DNA of 58,881 bases from a virus (IMGVR_UViG_3300036767_001238:1-58881), one strand, 5' to 3'; shown: positions 1 to 9,205, counted from the stretch's first letter. A program made the numbers and translations. The notes: a model not told the origin generated them from the letters alone.

Positions 1-58
1 GATGGTTTTTTCAGGTTTGCGCTAAAGAACATTTCGTGAACTTCACCACGCGGAGCGC

Positions 59-613
59 TCATTGTGGAAGTATGCGCAAGTAGCACTGATCCTTCGCTTC
101 TTTCGCGAGGTAAATGACCTGAAACCCTGCCTGCTTTGCCTTCTCCGGCAGATCTTGCGGCCCGTTCCATAGATCTGGACCACCAGCGCGTTCCACCTCT
201 CCGCTCGATTTTGCTTCGTCAGCGGCATCGAACCGATCGATTAGAAGGCGCTGTTTGCAATCGACGTCTTGCCGATATCGTTTCCATTCTTCCAGCTCCC
301 CGACGGCGGAATAGGTGAAGCCAAGTAGCACAGTTTCCGGTTCGTCGCCATCGACGTAGAACCGGGCGCGTTGTCCGCACGACAGGCTTTCAAGGTCGAC
401 GCCGTATCGCCGGGTGACGGCTCTCTCAATCTCAGCTGGGACCTGACCGGCAACATCGCGCAGAGCTTCAATGTCTCCGAACACGGCCGTGACCGATAAG
501 AACCCGAGCCTGTAACAAAACACGATTTCCTCGAGCGCCGCGCGCTGGTGCGCACTCAGGGTATCCAGTGCAGCCGAATATCCTGTCAAAGCGTTTATGT
601 TTCGAAACTGCAT
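59..613 (-). CDS. hypothetical phage protein, distal end of late operon
   Basis: Unrecognised 184-residue soluble protein. The start is the ATG at 613, chosen because an AGGAGG lies just upstream; longer in-frame extensions run into the preceding gene and lack such a site. It has no signal peptide or membrane segment, and the second half is charged. It follows the glycine-rich tail protein by 11 bases on the same strand, so it probably belongs to the tail-fibre block, perhaps as a fibre assembly or accessory protein. That role is inferred from position only. Bases 1-58 hold nothing I can identify. Confidence 0.7.
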   Translation of the reverse strand: MQFRNINALTGYSAALDTLSAHQRAALEEIVFCYRLGFLSVTAVFGDIEALRDVAGQVPAEIERAVTRRYGVDLESLSCGQRARFYVDGDEPETVLLGFTYSAVGELEEWKRYRQDVDCKQRLLIDRFDAADEAKSSGEVERAGGPDLWNGPQDLPEKAKQAGFQVIYLAKEAKDQCYLRILPQ

Positions 614-624
614 TTTCTCGCCTC

Positions 625-1347
625 CTAGTCGACGACCACCGAGCCGCTCGCTGTGAAGCTGGCGGCTTTTTCGTCCCAAGTGAGGTGTGCAGATCCCGCA
701 GCCCCGTCGCCTCCGCGATATCCGGCAATAGAGCCAAGGCCGCCTGCACCAATGCTGACGGTCAACACATCACCGTAGACCACCTCGAGTGAGCCGATGC
801 GCCGTGTCCCAGCCGAGCCGCCAAACCCGCCGGCGCCCGAGGAATCGTAAGTTGACGGATTGTCACCACCCCCTCCACCGCCACCTGCGCCGTAGGATGA
901 ACTGGGCGCGGCACCGCCAGCAGAATTGACGTTTCCTCCAGCACCACCAGGCCCGTACACCGACCATTCGCCGTCATTTCCGGAACGTGGCGCCTGACCG
1001 TTCAAGCCCCCCAAACCACCGGCCGCTGAAACCAACTGTTTACCTGCTGATGTGATCTTTGTGGCACCACCAGAATCCGCTCTTCCCGAGGCAGTGCCAT
1101 CCCCCACACCATGTCCGCCGCCCCCGCCACCACCGATGATTTCATAATCGACGACTACCGTCAGAGCGCCGCCACGGAATTCAGAAAACGATATTGTACC
1201 GTTCGCGGGAATCCGCAGGTTGGGCGCACCCGCAGCAGGGACGCGACCGGCTCCGCGATAGAAGGCGCTCAAGGGCAACTCAGCATCGCCACCAAATTCG
1301 GCAGCGATGCTCGAGAGAGACAAAGCCCCAGATACCACAACTGCCAT
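625..1347 (-). CDS. glycine-rich tail fibre/tip protein
   Basis: 240 residues starting at ATG 1347, in a TGATCATG junction with the previous gene's stop. The N-terminus (MAVVVSGALSLSSIAAEFGG) is typical of phage tail proteins that carry a glycine-rich distal domain. The middle (about residues 70-190) is dominated by runs of Gly, Ser and Ala, including several stretches of seven or more glycines. Such Gly-rich modules form polyglycine-II-type receptor-binding tips in some tail adhesins. Its place at the end of the fibre block fits a tip or adhesin role. The domain type is inferred from composition. Confidence 0.65.
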   Translation of the reverse strand: MAVVVSGALSLSSIAAEFGGDAELPLSAFYRGAGRVPAAGAPNLRIPANGTISFSEFRGGALTVVVDYEIIGGGGGGGHGVGDGTASGRADSGGATKITSAGKQLVSAAGGLGGLNGQAPRSGNDGEWSVYGPGGAGGNVNSAGGAAPSSSYGAGGGGGGGDNPSTYDSSGAGGFGGSAGTRRIGSLEVVYGDVLTVSIGAGGLGSIAGYRGGDGAAGSAHLTWDEKAASFTASGSVVVD

Positions 1348-1349
1348 GA

Positions 1350-1697
1350 TCAAGGTGCTCCAAATGCGGTGACATCGCCGGACACGATCAGATTTCCGTC
1401 TGGATCAAGACGCATCCGTGCTGCGCCATCGTGATAGAACCGCAGATTGCCGCTTGCATCAGCCGTGATGGTCCAGTCGCCAACTTGCCCATATGCAAGG
1501 GCACCAAGCCCCAGACTTGATGCGACCGCCTGCGGCGACCCGATCTCGACAATCGTAAATGTGCCATTTCCGTTATCGCGTTTAAGGAAGAGCTTGCCGT
1601 CTCGGGTGTTGATTGCAAGTTCGCCAAGGTCGATTTGGGCCGTTGTGGGCACCTTGCCGGGGACGGCCGACCTTTTGTTCAAGACCCTGGACGTCAT
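1350..1697 (-). CDS. short tail fibre / fibre-adapter protein
   Basis: 115 residues. Residues about 20-50 (AQIDLGELAINTRDGKLFLKR and following) resemble the N-terminal module of phage hyaluronidase/tropism-determinant-like fibres, in which a short beta motif precedes a fibre shaft. It overlaps the upstream gene by ATGA (1694-1697), implying translational coupling. The C-terminus (GNLRFYHDGAARMRLDPDGNLIV) is a beta-rich repeat common in fibre proteins. It probably links the baseplate to the glycine-rich tip protein encoded next. Confidence 0.6.
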   Translation of the reverse strand: MTSRVLNKRSAVPGKVPTTAQIDLGELAINTRDGKLFLKRDNGNGTFTIVEIGSPQAVASSLGLGALAYGQVGDWTITADASGNLRFYHDGAARMRLDPDGNLIVSGDVTAFGAP

Positions 1698-2320
1698 GAC
1701 GAAAAGCCTGCTTCTGCGCTCGCAAATTCAATGACTTCGGCGGGCGCTTCATCGACAACCGCTCTTGCGTCCGCCCGCTCGGCTTCGTCCCAGACGATCT
1801 TCGGGTTCGGCACCATCTCGGTCCCGGTCTGCTCGCCGGTCACCTCATCGTAGATGGGCCGCGCGACCTCCGCCGGGAGCGGGCCGATCGCCGCCTGCAC
1901 CACGACGGTCTCCATCACCGGCTCCCCGTTTGTCTCGTCGAACACGGGCTGGCCAAGGTCGTCAATCGCCTGCAGTTCCTCGGTGATCTCGGGGCGACCG
2001 TCCGCCAGCCGATACCGCGCCAGACGGGACTGCGCCTCCCGGTAGGCCGCCAGCTGGTGGTTAAACAGGTTGTGTTCTCCATTCACGAGGTTGTCGGCCT
2101 CCCAGCCCAACGCATAGGCTTGGTAGGAAACGTGCCCCAACGCCTGCACAACGGCCGCGAGCCTCGGAGTGAGGTCAGCGTGCGGGATCACCCGCAGCAG
2201 CTCTTCATCGCCCGTCCGTGCGCCCGCCTGCGCCAGTTCAGCCGCAACATGGGCCATGCCCCGCTTGGTCGCCTGACGCACATCCAGCGGCGCGTCGCCC
2301 TTCTTGATGAAAATCGTCAT
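1694..2320 (-). CDS. hypothetical tail-associated protein
   Basis: 208-residue protein of unknown function, lying between two fibre genes and coupled by ATGA to the next. The N-terminal 100 residues are predicted helical and mildly hydrophobic; the C-terminal half is acidic, with many Asp, Glu and Val. No membrane segment or signal peptide is seen. Conserved position in the fibre block suggests a fibre assembly or attachment role, but the sequence gives no catalytic or binding motif. Confidence 0.6.
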   Translation of the reverse strand: MTIFIKKGDAPLDVRQATKRGMAHVAAELAQAGARTGDEELLRVIPHADLTPRLAAVVQALGHVSYQAYALGWEADNLVNGEHNLFNHQLAAYREAQSRLARYRLADGRPEITEELQAIDDLGQPVFDETNGEPVMETVVVQAAIGPLPAEVARPIYDEVTGEQTGTEMVPNPKIVWDEAERADARAVVDEAPAEVIEFASAEAGFSS

Positions 2321-2323
2321 GGA

Positions 2324-2623
2324 TCAGACCTCGCGCACGCAGATCACGCCAACGTCCACCGTGGCCGGGGCCACCGCGAACACCAGCGAGTAGATGAACC
2401 CGTCGTATGAGATGGTGTAATCCTCGCCCGTGCCGGGACGCTTCAGCGCGCCGCCGACATAGGCGAACTTCGGTTTCCACCCGCGCGGTAGCGCAAATGT
2501 GGTGGTCGCGCCGTCGCCAGAGAACCAGAAGGCCTCCTGCGTGACGCCCGCAGCGACCTTGGCGCGCAGAGCCGCAAGCTCCTCGCGCAGGTTCAGCTCC
2601 GGCTTGGAAATGCTAACTGCCAT
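2324..2623 (-). CDS. small hypothetical phage tail protein
   Basis: 99 residues. The first 30 are a short amphipathic helix; the rest (from about residue 32, FWFSGDGATTTFALPRGWK) looks beta-rich and resembles small fibre-associated beta domains. It sits four bases downstream of the large fibre gene ending at 2628, within the same transcription unit. The function is not recognised. Confidence 0.6.
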   Translation of the reverse strand: MAVSISKPELNLREELAALRAKVAAGVTQEAFWFSGDGATTTFALPRGWKPKFAYVGGALKRPGTGEDYTISYDGFIYSLVFAVAPATVDVGVICVREV

Positions 2624-2627
2624 GTCG

Positions 2628-5096
2628 TCATTGCTCCGCGATCAGGCCGTTGACCGCCGAAATGGCGGTCGTGACCGGTGTTTCGGTGTTGGCCACCCGT
2701 TGGAGGCCGTCGAAGGTGGAGCGGCCCGCCGAAGTCCCGACGTGCAGCAGATTGGTCTTGGGGTCGTGCGCCAGCGCCGTGACCGCATCCGAGGTGCCGA
2801 ACAGCGTGCATTTTGCGCCCGGCTGGAACAGCTTGCGCTCGTCCTCGTAGATTTTGGCGATTTGATCCGGGGCCGGGATCGTTTCTGTAATACGGAATAG
2901 AGAAAGCGACGCTGTCCCAACGGGATGGATGCGAAGCTCATGCAGATCCGACACGATCCCGTGATTCAGATACTGTGACATGAATTTGCCGTCTTGATAG
3001 TGGCGGAAATCACCACCCTCGAAGATCGCCACGTGCAGCGCCCACTGGCCGTTGTGCGGGGGACAATCCCCGCCAGCGTTTAGGCTGCGGCGTCCTTGCC
3101 AGATAAACCGTGGCTGTCCGGTTGTGCCGTCGAAGTAGAGGTTAAAGAATTGCGCGCTGGTGCCGCTACCTAAGGCCTCATGCCAACCGAAAACTTGTGA
3201 GGACGGGTTGCCTTTTGCCCAAAACACCATTGCGAAGGTCGATGCGCCAGAAAGAGAACCTTTGAAGTCTTTTCCCAAGAAATCGACATTGGTTACCATG
3301 TTGCCGTATGAGGCTAGCTCGGCTCCATCCGCTACAGCCTCGCGACGAACGGTTCCGTGCACAGTGAAGCCGCTATTGTTCACCGAGCGATCCGGGACCC
3401 CCGGCCGCACGGAAATATTGTCAAAATCCATGAAGTCCGACAGCGCGCCGGGTTGGAAATGGGTCTTAAGCGTGATGTAGGTCGTAGGACCAGTAGCCGT
3501 GAAGTAGGTTTCGTAAACGCCCACACCCACATTGGCGGGGTGATCGTATAGCTGCGTTCCGTTGGGTCCATAGCCGATCCGGAAGTCTGCCACCCCTCCA
3601 GTGCCACCGATGATTTCGAACTGAGCGCGGTATGTTTGGCCCATGACTGTGGGGACAGCTTGATAGATGTATGCGTTTCCGTAAACGCGAAGCGCACCAT
3701 CAATGACCTCCGCGTAGTCCGCATCACCACTGCCAGAAACCCAGCCGGTCATGTCTGTGTCAAACGTGCCGTTCGTGATCTGCTCCGACGAGACGAGAAC
3801 GGTTTGATCTATGCCGGCAAGCGCAGCCAACTTGATCTTTCCGGGCATCCAGCCTGTATTGTGTTGCGTCGAAATAAACGCAGCCATGCCATTTTCAGGA
3901 CTGTCAGGTTTCCTGCTGACAAGTCCGAGACCCAAGGCGCGAGCGGCTAGCATGTCGCCATAAGGAATTGCACCTTTGCCAATGTTGCCAAAAGCAGTCT
4001 TTGGGAATGCTAAATCACCAGACCAGGCACCGCCGGGATACCAGATATATCGCTCATCAGCCGCCTGGGAATTATAGTCAGCGCCAGCCCAGACCTCATC
4101 ACCGTATGGGATTTTGTGCACATTAACGACGCGGCTTGCAGCGGTGGAACTGTCCTGACCAATCAAAAGTCTGTCGCCAAAAAATGCAATCGAACCAGCG
4201 TTCATCGTGTAGACAGACGCAGTGATGTCCACGACCGTACCGCTGTCCTTGATCACAGAAACTCCGCCAGCGGTAGCTACTGCAATCGTTGGTATGGGAA
4301 GGCTTGTGGCCGGATCAACCGGGGCGTTGGGGAGGACAGTTATAGCGACGTCGTTTGCCGAAGGGTGAGCCAGGACAAACATTGATGGCGGACCAGAATA
4401 CGCGGGGAAAGCAACCGCATTTCTGAACTTCGCAATCAGCACGCTCAGTTTGTATGAACCTCCGCCGACCCCAATATAGGCTTCCTCACTGATGAAGTTT
4501 GCACGGCTAATGCTTCGAGATGAAGACGAGCCGACAAGCCAGCCATTTTGCATTGTTGCAGCAGTTATTGCCCCGCCGCCCGCGGTATTGAAAAACTTGT
4601 CACTACCGACGTCAAAAACCATCCACATAGGCAGCGCAGGATCATCTCCATCATAGATCGTGACCTTCGCAGCCTCAGCCACAATCACTGCAACGGCCGG
4701 GAACTCCCGGCGCGACCCACGAGTAGCAGTATTCAGGTTCTCGTTATACCAGCTCGTGTGCTGGCACCGCCTGCGCCATGCCCCGCCGTCGCTGTCGAGA
4801 CTCGTGTCGTAGACGAACACGTCCACGGCGGTTGCGGCTTTCTCGGCTAGGATCGCGCTTATGCCCTGATAGGTCACGTCGGCTTTCACGGTCGCAAGAT
4901 GGGTGGCGGCGTCAGTCGCGTTTGCGGCTGCTTCGCCCAGGTAGCCTTCGGTCGCCGCCAGCTCGGCCTGTGTGGAAATTATTTCAGCGTCTGCTTGGGA
5001 GACCTTCGCGTCCAGCTGCGACTTGGTGACGTTCGTCTCGCCGGTCAGCTGGTCTACCGAAATCGTCAGCTTCGAGATCGAGCTCATCAGTGTCAT
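2628..5096 (-). CDS. large tail fibre protein with LamG/CBM-like domains (paralogue 2)
   Basis: 822 residues starting at ATG 5096 after an AAGGA ribosome site. Residues 1-88 are heptad-like and Ala/Asp-rich, a likely coiled-coil anchor. Residues 91-162 form a module (VDVFVYDTSLDSDGGAWRRR onward) nearly identical to the same positions of the neighbour at 5164-7605. Middle residues include a CBM-like segment (NGTFDTDMTGW) and a concanavalin-A/LamG-like region before a conserved C-terminal module of about 80 residues (IYEDERKLFQ, LLHVGTSAGRS). The protein is probably a receptor-binding fibre recognising surface glycans. The central region differs strongly from its paralogue while both ends are conserved. 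Confidence 0.75.
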   Translation of the reverse strand: MTLMSSISKLTISVDQLTGETNVTKSQLDAKVSQADAEIISTQAELAATEGYLGEAAANATDAATHLATVKADVTYQGISAILAEKAATAVDVFVYDTSLDSDGGAWRRRCQHTSWYNENLNTATRGSRREFPAVAVIVAEAAKVTIYDGDDPALPMWMVFDVGSDKFFNTAGGGAITAATMQNGWLVGSSSSRSISRANFISEEAYIGVGGGSYKLSVLIAKFRNAVAFPAYSGPPSMFVLAHPSANDVAITVLPNAPVDPATSLPIPTIAVATAGGVSVIKDSGTVVDITASVYTMNAGSIAFFGDRLLIGQDSSTAASRVVNVHKIPYGDEVWAGADYNSQAADERYIWYPGGAWSGDLAFPKTAFGNIGKGAIPYGDMLAARALGLGLVSRKPDSPENGMAAFISTQHNTGWMPGKIKLAALAGIDQTVLVSSEQITNGTFDTDMTGWVSGSGDADYAEVIDGALRVYGNAYIYQAVPTVMGQTYRAQFEIIGGTGGVADFRIGYGPNGTQLYDHPANVGVGVYETYFTATGPTTYITLKTHFQPGALSDFMDFDNISVRPGVPDRSVNNSGFTVHGTVRREAVADGAELASYGNMVTNVDFLGKDFKGSLSGASTFAMVFWAKGNPSSQVFGWHEALGSGTSAQFFNLYFDGTTGQPRFIWQGRRSLNAGGDCPPHNGQWALHVAIFEGGDFRHYQDGKFMSQYLNHGIVSDLHELRIHPVGTASLSLFRITETIPAPDQIAKIYEDERKLFQPGAKCTLFGTSDAVTALAHDPKTNLLHVGTSAGRSTFDGLQRVANTETPVTTAISAVNGLIAEQ

Positions 5097-5163
5097 GTCT
5101 TTGTCCTTAGCGGGGGCGTGAGAAAAAGGGGCGCAATCACGCAGTCAGCGCCGCCCCAATCGC

Positions 5164-7605
5164 TTATTGCTCGACGACCAGATCGCCGGCCGCCGCAATG
5201 GCCGTTGCCACCGGTGCCGTCGTATTCGCCACCCGGCGCAGGCCTTTGAAAACCGACCGGCCAGCACTGGTCCCAACGTGAAGTAGACCGGTGTCAGGAT
5301 CGTGAGCTAGCGCTGCCACCGCGTCAGACACGCCATAAAGCGTGCATGCGGCGTTCTCTTGGAACAGCACCTTTTCGTCTTCGTAGATACGTCGGATTTG
5401 GTCTGCTGTCGGGGCGGTGCCTCCAACACGCCAGAGTGCCATGCCAAGAACGACGGTGATCGTCGGGGCAATGGGATTGTAGCCGATGAATGCCGTCGGG
5501 CGGAGGTCGGAAATATCACCAGCCATGGGGCCTATGAAACCGAGAACCGCGTCCTGATAAATCTCCAGCACACCATTTCGACGAAGCGCGACTACGTGGA
5601 GCCATTTCGAGATTTCGCCTTTGATCGAGCTATAATAGGTGGCCCCATTTGCTCTGAACGCCAGCCGCTCATCAGATGGGTCGGTCGCAGTGTCTTTGAA
5701 GAAATGGAAACCGGTATGCGGAGCGCTTTGACGGGAAAAAAATGTTCCGGTGCTGTTGAGAGCACCACCCCGATACCACCCCATCATGCAGAAATCGCCA
5801 GTACCGAAATCCAAGGCGCTATTGTAAGGCTGCTCAAGATAGTTTGTGGACGAAAACCCGGAATATCCAACCAACTCCGCACCGACGGCAACAGGAGCTC
5901 TGCCAATTGTGCCCTTGACAATAAAACCAGACGCCTTCTTTCCATCAGCAGCGACAGAGCGGTCAGGAATCGATCTAAAGATTTTGAAGTTGTCGATCCA
6001 GCGATCGTTTGACGATGAGTAGAAGAATGGGTACTGCCCCCCAGTGTAGGTGAAAGTGATGTGATTTACGCCAGTGGCAAGGGCTCCATTGGTTGCGCTT
6101 GCGGTATAGTAACCGACAGTTCCGGCTCCTGATCCGCACTCGACTTCGATCGTGTAGGTCTCACCTGTGATCAGGTTTGCGATTGTCGCAGCCGGGATCA
6201 GATTGTGATACGTCGACCCCACGCGAGCAACGCGTCGATTTGCAGCGTCGTATTGCCAGTCAGTTCCAAGGAACCAGCCTGAGGCGTCAGCATCAAACGA
6301 TCCATTGATAGCCAAGTCCTCGCCGACGAGGACAGAATCATCTGTGTCGGCCAACCACGCCCCTTTAATAGCTCCCGGCATCCACCCTGTCGTGTAGGAC
6401 GCCGAAATTGCTGCTGCGCAAAGGCTGCCAATGGATGCGCTGTTCAGCATCAGCTTGGTGAGGCCACCACGTATCCCTGCGCCCCCAAATGCGCGCCCGT
6501 CAGTAAAGCTGCTCATGTAGAATGGAACGTTGATTGTCCCGCCCGCCACGCCAGCGACAATCCCTTTCTGGGTGAAAGTCGGCGATGAAAGCTGATTAAC
6601 TGGCCCGTAGATGCGAAGGTGCGCCGCGTAATAGCCCGAGATCAACTCGTTCTCTGGGTTGAACACAACATCTCCGGCCTCGAGCGTCTCTGCACTAGAA
6701 GTAACAGAACCATCTTGGCGCAAGAGTGCAACCCCGCCCTTGGTTGCAAAAGCCAGTGTCAATTCAGGAAGGCCGGTTGATGGATTTTCCTGAGCATCAG
6801 GGAGGACGGTCATCGCAACATCGTTGATCCACCCATTAGGTAGGCGGACAACAGGGGACCGCTGGAAGGTTCCCAATGGTCCAAAATTGACAACGCGCAC
6901 GCCGTTCTTGCTCCCATAATTTGAATTGTATCCATAGGTCCCGATCTTCTGCGTTGTGTCTGATACAAAGTTGAAAATCAGAGCACCGCCAAAATTATTG
7001 CCCTCAGACGGGTCTCCGATCGGCTTTCCCGTGGCCACAAGTGCGCCATTCCTAGCTGCGATCGACGTCGCCTCGCACCCATAGCCGTCAACGAACAAAT
7101 ACGCGCCGATAGAGTAGCCGTTGATAACCATCCACATCGGCAGATCAGGATCGTCGCCGTCGTAGATCGTCAGCTTTCCCTTTTCCAAGACCAGCGCCAC
7201 CACCGCCGGAAACTCCCGCCGCGCGCCCCGCGTCGCGGTATTAAGGGGCTCCCGATACCAGCTTGTCCCGGCGCAACGATGCCGCCAGGCTCCACCATCG
7301 CTGTCTTTCGAGGTGTCATAAATGAACACATCGACGGCCTTGACAGCCTTGGTGAGCGCAACCGCAGAAAGATCCTGATAGGCCACAGCCGAGGCGGCCG
7401 ACTGCGCCGCGCTATACGCCGTATCCTTGAAAGCCCCAGCCTGATCGCGGGCCGAAAGCGCATTTGCCTTGGCGGCCTGCGCCTGCGCGGTCGCTGACTG
7501 CGCGTCGGCAACCGAGGCATCAAGGGTGGCTTTCTTGGACACCACAGCCCCCTTCAGTTTGTCGACCGAGGCCGTCAGGGCATCCACTTGCTGTTCAACT
7601 GTCAC
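5164..7605 (-). CDS. large tail fibre protein with LamG/CBM-like domains (paralogue 1)
   Basis: 813 residues and a tandem paralogue of the gene at 2628-5096. It has a coiled-coil-like N-terminus rich in Ala/Gln (1-88). The shared module (VDVFIYDTSKDSDGGAWRHR) begins at residue 91, the same position as in the paralogue. A divergent centre carries a CBM-like stretch (INGSFDADASGWFLG) and a LamG-like sandwich (FCMMGWYRGG, YQDAVLGFIG). The conserved C-terminal module ends in VVEQ. Both genes share strand and order, so homologous recombination between their ends could swap centres. Function as a host-recognition fibre is inferred. Confidence 0.75.
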   Translation of the reverse strand: MTVEQQVDALTASVDKLKGAVVSKKATLDASVADAQSATAQAQAAKANALSARDQAGAFKDTAYSAAQSAASAVAYQDLSAVALTKAVKAVDVFIYDTSKDSDGGAWRHRCAGTSWYREPLNTATRGARREFPAVVALVLEKGKLTIYDGDDPDLPMWMVINGYSIGAYLFVDGYGCEATSIAARNGALVATGKPIGDPSEGNNFGGALIFNFVSDTTQKIGTYGYNSNYGSKNGVRVVNFGPLGTFQRSPVVRLPNGWINDVAMTVLPDAQENPSTGLPELTLAFATKGGVALLRQDGSVTSSAETLEAGDVVFNPENELISGYYAAHLRIYGPVNQLSSPTFTQKGIVAGVAGGTINVPFYMSSFTDGRAFGGAGIRGGLTKLMLNSASIGSLCAAAISASYTTGWMPGAIKGAWLADTDDSVLVGEDLAINGSFDADASGWFLGTDWQYDAANRRVARVGSTYHNLIPAATIANLITGETYTIEVECGSGAGTVGYYTASATNGALATGVNHITFTYTGGQYPFFYSSSNDRWIDNFKIFRSIPDRSVAADGKKASGFIVKGTIGRAPVAVGAELVGYSGFSSTNYLEQPYNSALDFGTGDFCMMGWYRGGALNSTGTFFSRQSAPHTGFHFFKDTATDPSDERLAFRANGATYYSSIKGEISKWLHVVALRRNGVLEIYQDAVLGFIGPMAGDISDLRPTAFIGYNPIAPTITVVLGMALWRVGGTAPTADQIRRIYEDEKVLFQENAACTLYGVSDAVAALAHDPDTGLLHVGTSAGRSVFKGLRRVANTTAPVATAIAAAGDLVVEQ

Positions 7606-7617
7606 GGGCGGGGCTCC

Positions 7618-8325
7618 TTACGAAAAGGCGACGGCGGAGACATACCGCGTCTGCGAATTGACAAAGGCGGTCGCCATTTCCAACATGGCGGTCTGGATGT
7701 CGGTCAGTGGTCCAGCCGCGTCCTGCACGGTACCGATGTTGGTCGCGATCACCTCGATGTCCTCGGCAAGCGGCTGAACAATGGCGGCAGCGGCCGAGGC
7801 GATGGTCTCGCTTTGAGCGGCGTTGGCTTCGCTTTGGGCAGCGGCTTGTTCACTCGACAAAGCCGCCGCTTGGGAAACAGCAGCAGCCTGTTCATAGCCT
7901 GCAGCATTGGTCTCGGATCCGGCCGCCTGCACTGCAGACGCCGCGGCATCAATTGCGCTCTGCGCCGCCTGCGATGCACTCACCTCGGACGCATCTTCAG
8001 ACACCTTGGCATTCCCGGCAGAAACAAAGGCCTCGGATGCTTTGGCCACCGAGGTGGTCGCGGCATTCTGTGCTGCCGTCAGTTGGCTGTTGAAGGTGGC
8101 AAGCTGTGCCTGACCAGCCTCAATGGCTTCTTGCGCCGTCAGCATCTGACTGTAGGTCGCATAGGCTGGCAGGGTTGCATAGTCAGAGGCGCCATCACCG
8201 ACCTTGGTGATGCCCGTATCGATCTCGAAGGCAAATTCGCCCTCGGCCAGGATCGGATTGGCGGCGGTCCATTCGGCTGCGGTGCCGCGGCGCATCTGGA
8301 TTTTGGCAAAGACAGTTGAAGTCAT
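7618..8325 (-). CDS. tail fibre with tropism-determinant/hyaluronidase-type N-terminus
   Basis: 235 residues starting at ATG 8325 behind AGGGAG. The N-terminus (IQMRRGTAAEWTAANPILAE then GEFAFEIDTGITKVGDG) is the classic Mtd/hyaluronidase N-terminal baseplate-docking module, residues 8-55. The remainder is a long Ala/Ser/Gln/Glu-rich coiled coil (about 70-190), consistent with a trimeric shaft. The start overlaps the stop of the previous gene by ATGA (8322-8325). It probably forms the proximal fibre that the large paralogous fibres join. Confidence 0.75.
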   Translation of the reverse strand: MTSTVFAKIQMRRGTAAEWTAANPILAEGEFAFEIDTGITKVGDGASDYATLPAYATYSQMLTAQEAIEAGQAQLATFNSQLTAAQNAATTSVAKASEAFVSAGNAKVSEDASEVSASQAAQSAIDAAASAVQAAGSETNAAGYEQAAAVSQAAALSSEQAAAQSEANAAQSETIASAAAAIVQPLAEDIEVIATNIGTVQDAAGPLTDIQTAMLEMATAFVNSQTRYVSAVAFS

Positions 8326-8783
8326 GGGGTTTCTCCCTGGACGCGGCCATCGATTGTACGGAGACTTGGATCGGCGGCAGCGCCACCGCAGTCGATGACG
8401 GCAAGGCCGGCGTAATCGGTATCGGGTGCCCCACCATCGAGGATCTGCGGGACGTAAGGCACATCGATCTCGACGGGGCCTGCGGCGCGCAATCGAAACG
8501 GCGATTTCCCGAAATAGACGACACCGGACATGCTGTTTCCTTGGTAAACAGTGACTGCTGCCGGCGCGGTGTCCGCGCACAGCCAAAGCGCCTCAAAGGG
8601 TGCGATGCCCCGGATGAGGCGCATCCTCCGGATCGCAAATCCGCCCTCGTCGGGCGGTTCATCTTCCGGTGCCACCTGGCCCCAAATCCGGGTGCCGACT
8701 TGCGGCACCACCAGTGCGCTGGAGGCGTTGAAAGCTACCATGGTCCAGACATCCGGGCTCAGGTCATGCTTGGTCCCGTCCAC
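8322..8783 (-). CDS. hypothetical phage protein before fibre genes
   Basis: 153 residues of unknown function, translationally coupled by ATGA to the fibre gene downstream. It looks like a compact beta-rich protein with conserved Trp and Cys positions (TRIWGQVAP, EALWLCADTAP). It has no membrane segment, although it lies between the spanin genes and the fibre genes. A baseplate-fibre connector is possible but is inference from position. Confidence 0.6.
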   Translation of the reverse strand: MDGTKHDLSPDVWTMVAFNASSALVVPQVGTRIWGQVAPEDEPPDEGGFAIRRMRLIRGIAPFEALWLCADTAPAAVTVYQGNSMSGVVYFGKSPFRLRAAGPVEIDVPYVPQILDGGAPDTDYAGLAVIDCGGAAADPSLRTIDGRVQGETP

Positions 8784-8808
8784 AGATCACCTCAGCGGCT
8801 TCGAAACT

Positions 8809-9012
8809 TCAGGGCCGCCAGCCGCAGAGGCGCGCACCGATTTCATTATGGGTGACGATTTGGGCCAACGTGCCGTCGGTCAGTACATCGGCACGAGATG
8901 GTCTGATGGGGGCCGCCCAATCGCAGGCATCGCGATCGCGCCTCGGATCAATCGCGCATCCAGCGGTCAAGACGGCGCTCAAGATCAGCGCGATCAGCGG
9001 TTTGCACCTCAT
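8809..9012 (-). CDS. Rz1-like outer-membrane spanin lipoprotein
   Basis: 67 residues from ATG 9012 to 8809. A hydrophobic signal sequence (residues 4-18) ends in a clear lipobox, LTAGC, with the lipidated Cys at 19. The mature part is short and ends in Trp-Arg-Pro. The gene starts inside the adjacent membrane protein gene (8948-9205) in another frame, the overlapping architecture typical of Rz/Rz1. Outer-membrane spanins join inner-membrane spanins to fuse the two membranes after endolysin has cut the wall. The family call rests on lipobox, size and overlap, not on sequence similarity. Confidence 0.75.
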   Translation of the reverse strand: MRCKPLIALILSAVLTAGCAIDPRRDRDACDWAAPIRPSRADVLTDGTLAQIVTHNEIGARLCGWRP

Positions 9013-9205
9013 GGGACACCTCCTTCGCTGTTTGCAAGGATCGGATCCGGGCATCAGCACGCCGGACCAGGAATTCGGCCTCAGCCTCCAGACGCCCACG
9101 CCGAAACGCGATCCAGATCGCGGCACCAATCGCAATAACGATCGCCCCCAGCAGAGTGGCCTTCCGGCCGATCCCGGAAAAGATGGCGGTCAGGATCGAG
9201 ATCAC
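8948..9205 (-). CDS. Rz-like inner-membrane spanin
   Basis: 85 residues with one N-terminal membrane span (about 15-34, KATLLGAIVIAIGAAIWIAF) followed by a charged helical periplasmic domain rich in Arg, Glu and Ala. This is the signal-anchor plus coiled-coil plan of i-spanins. The o-spanin gene overlaps its last 65 bases in another frame. The start overlaps the stop of the upstream gene by ATGA (9202-9205). It completes a holin / endolysin / spanin lysis cassette. Confidence 0.75.
   Translation of the reverse strand: MISILTAIFSGIGRKATLLGAIVIAIGAAIWIAFRRGRLEAEAEFLVRRADARIRSLQTAKEVSHEVQTADRADLERRLDRWMRD

Noticed and set aside
2628-7605. Diversity-generating retroelement acting on the fibre genes
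   Set aside because: No reverse transcriptase or template repeat seen in the window; the paralogues differ by whole domains, not by adenine-directed variation.
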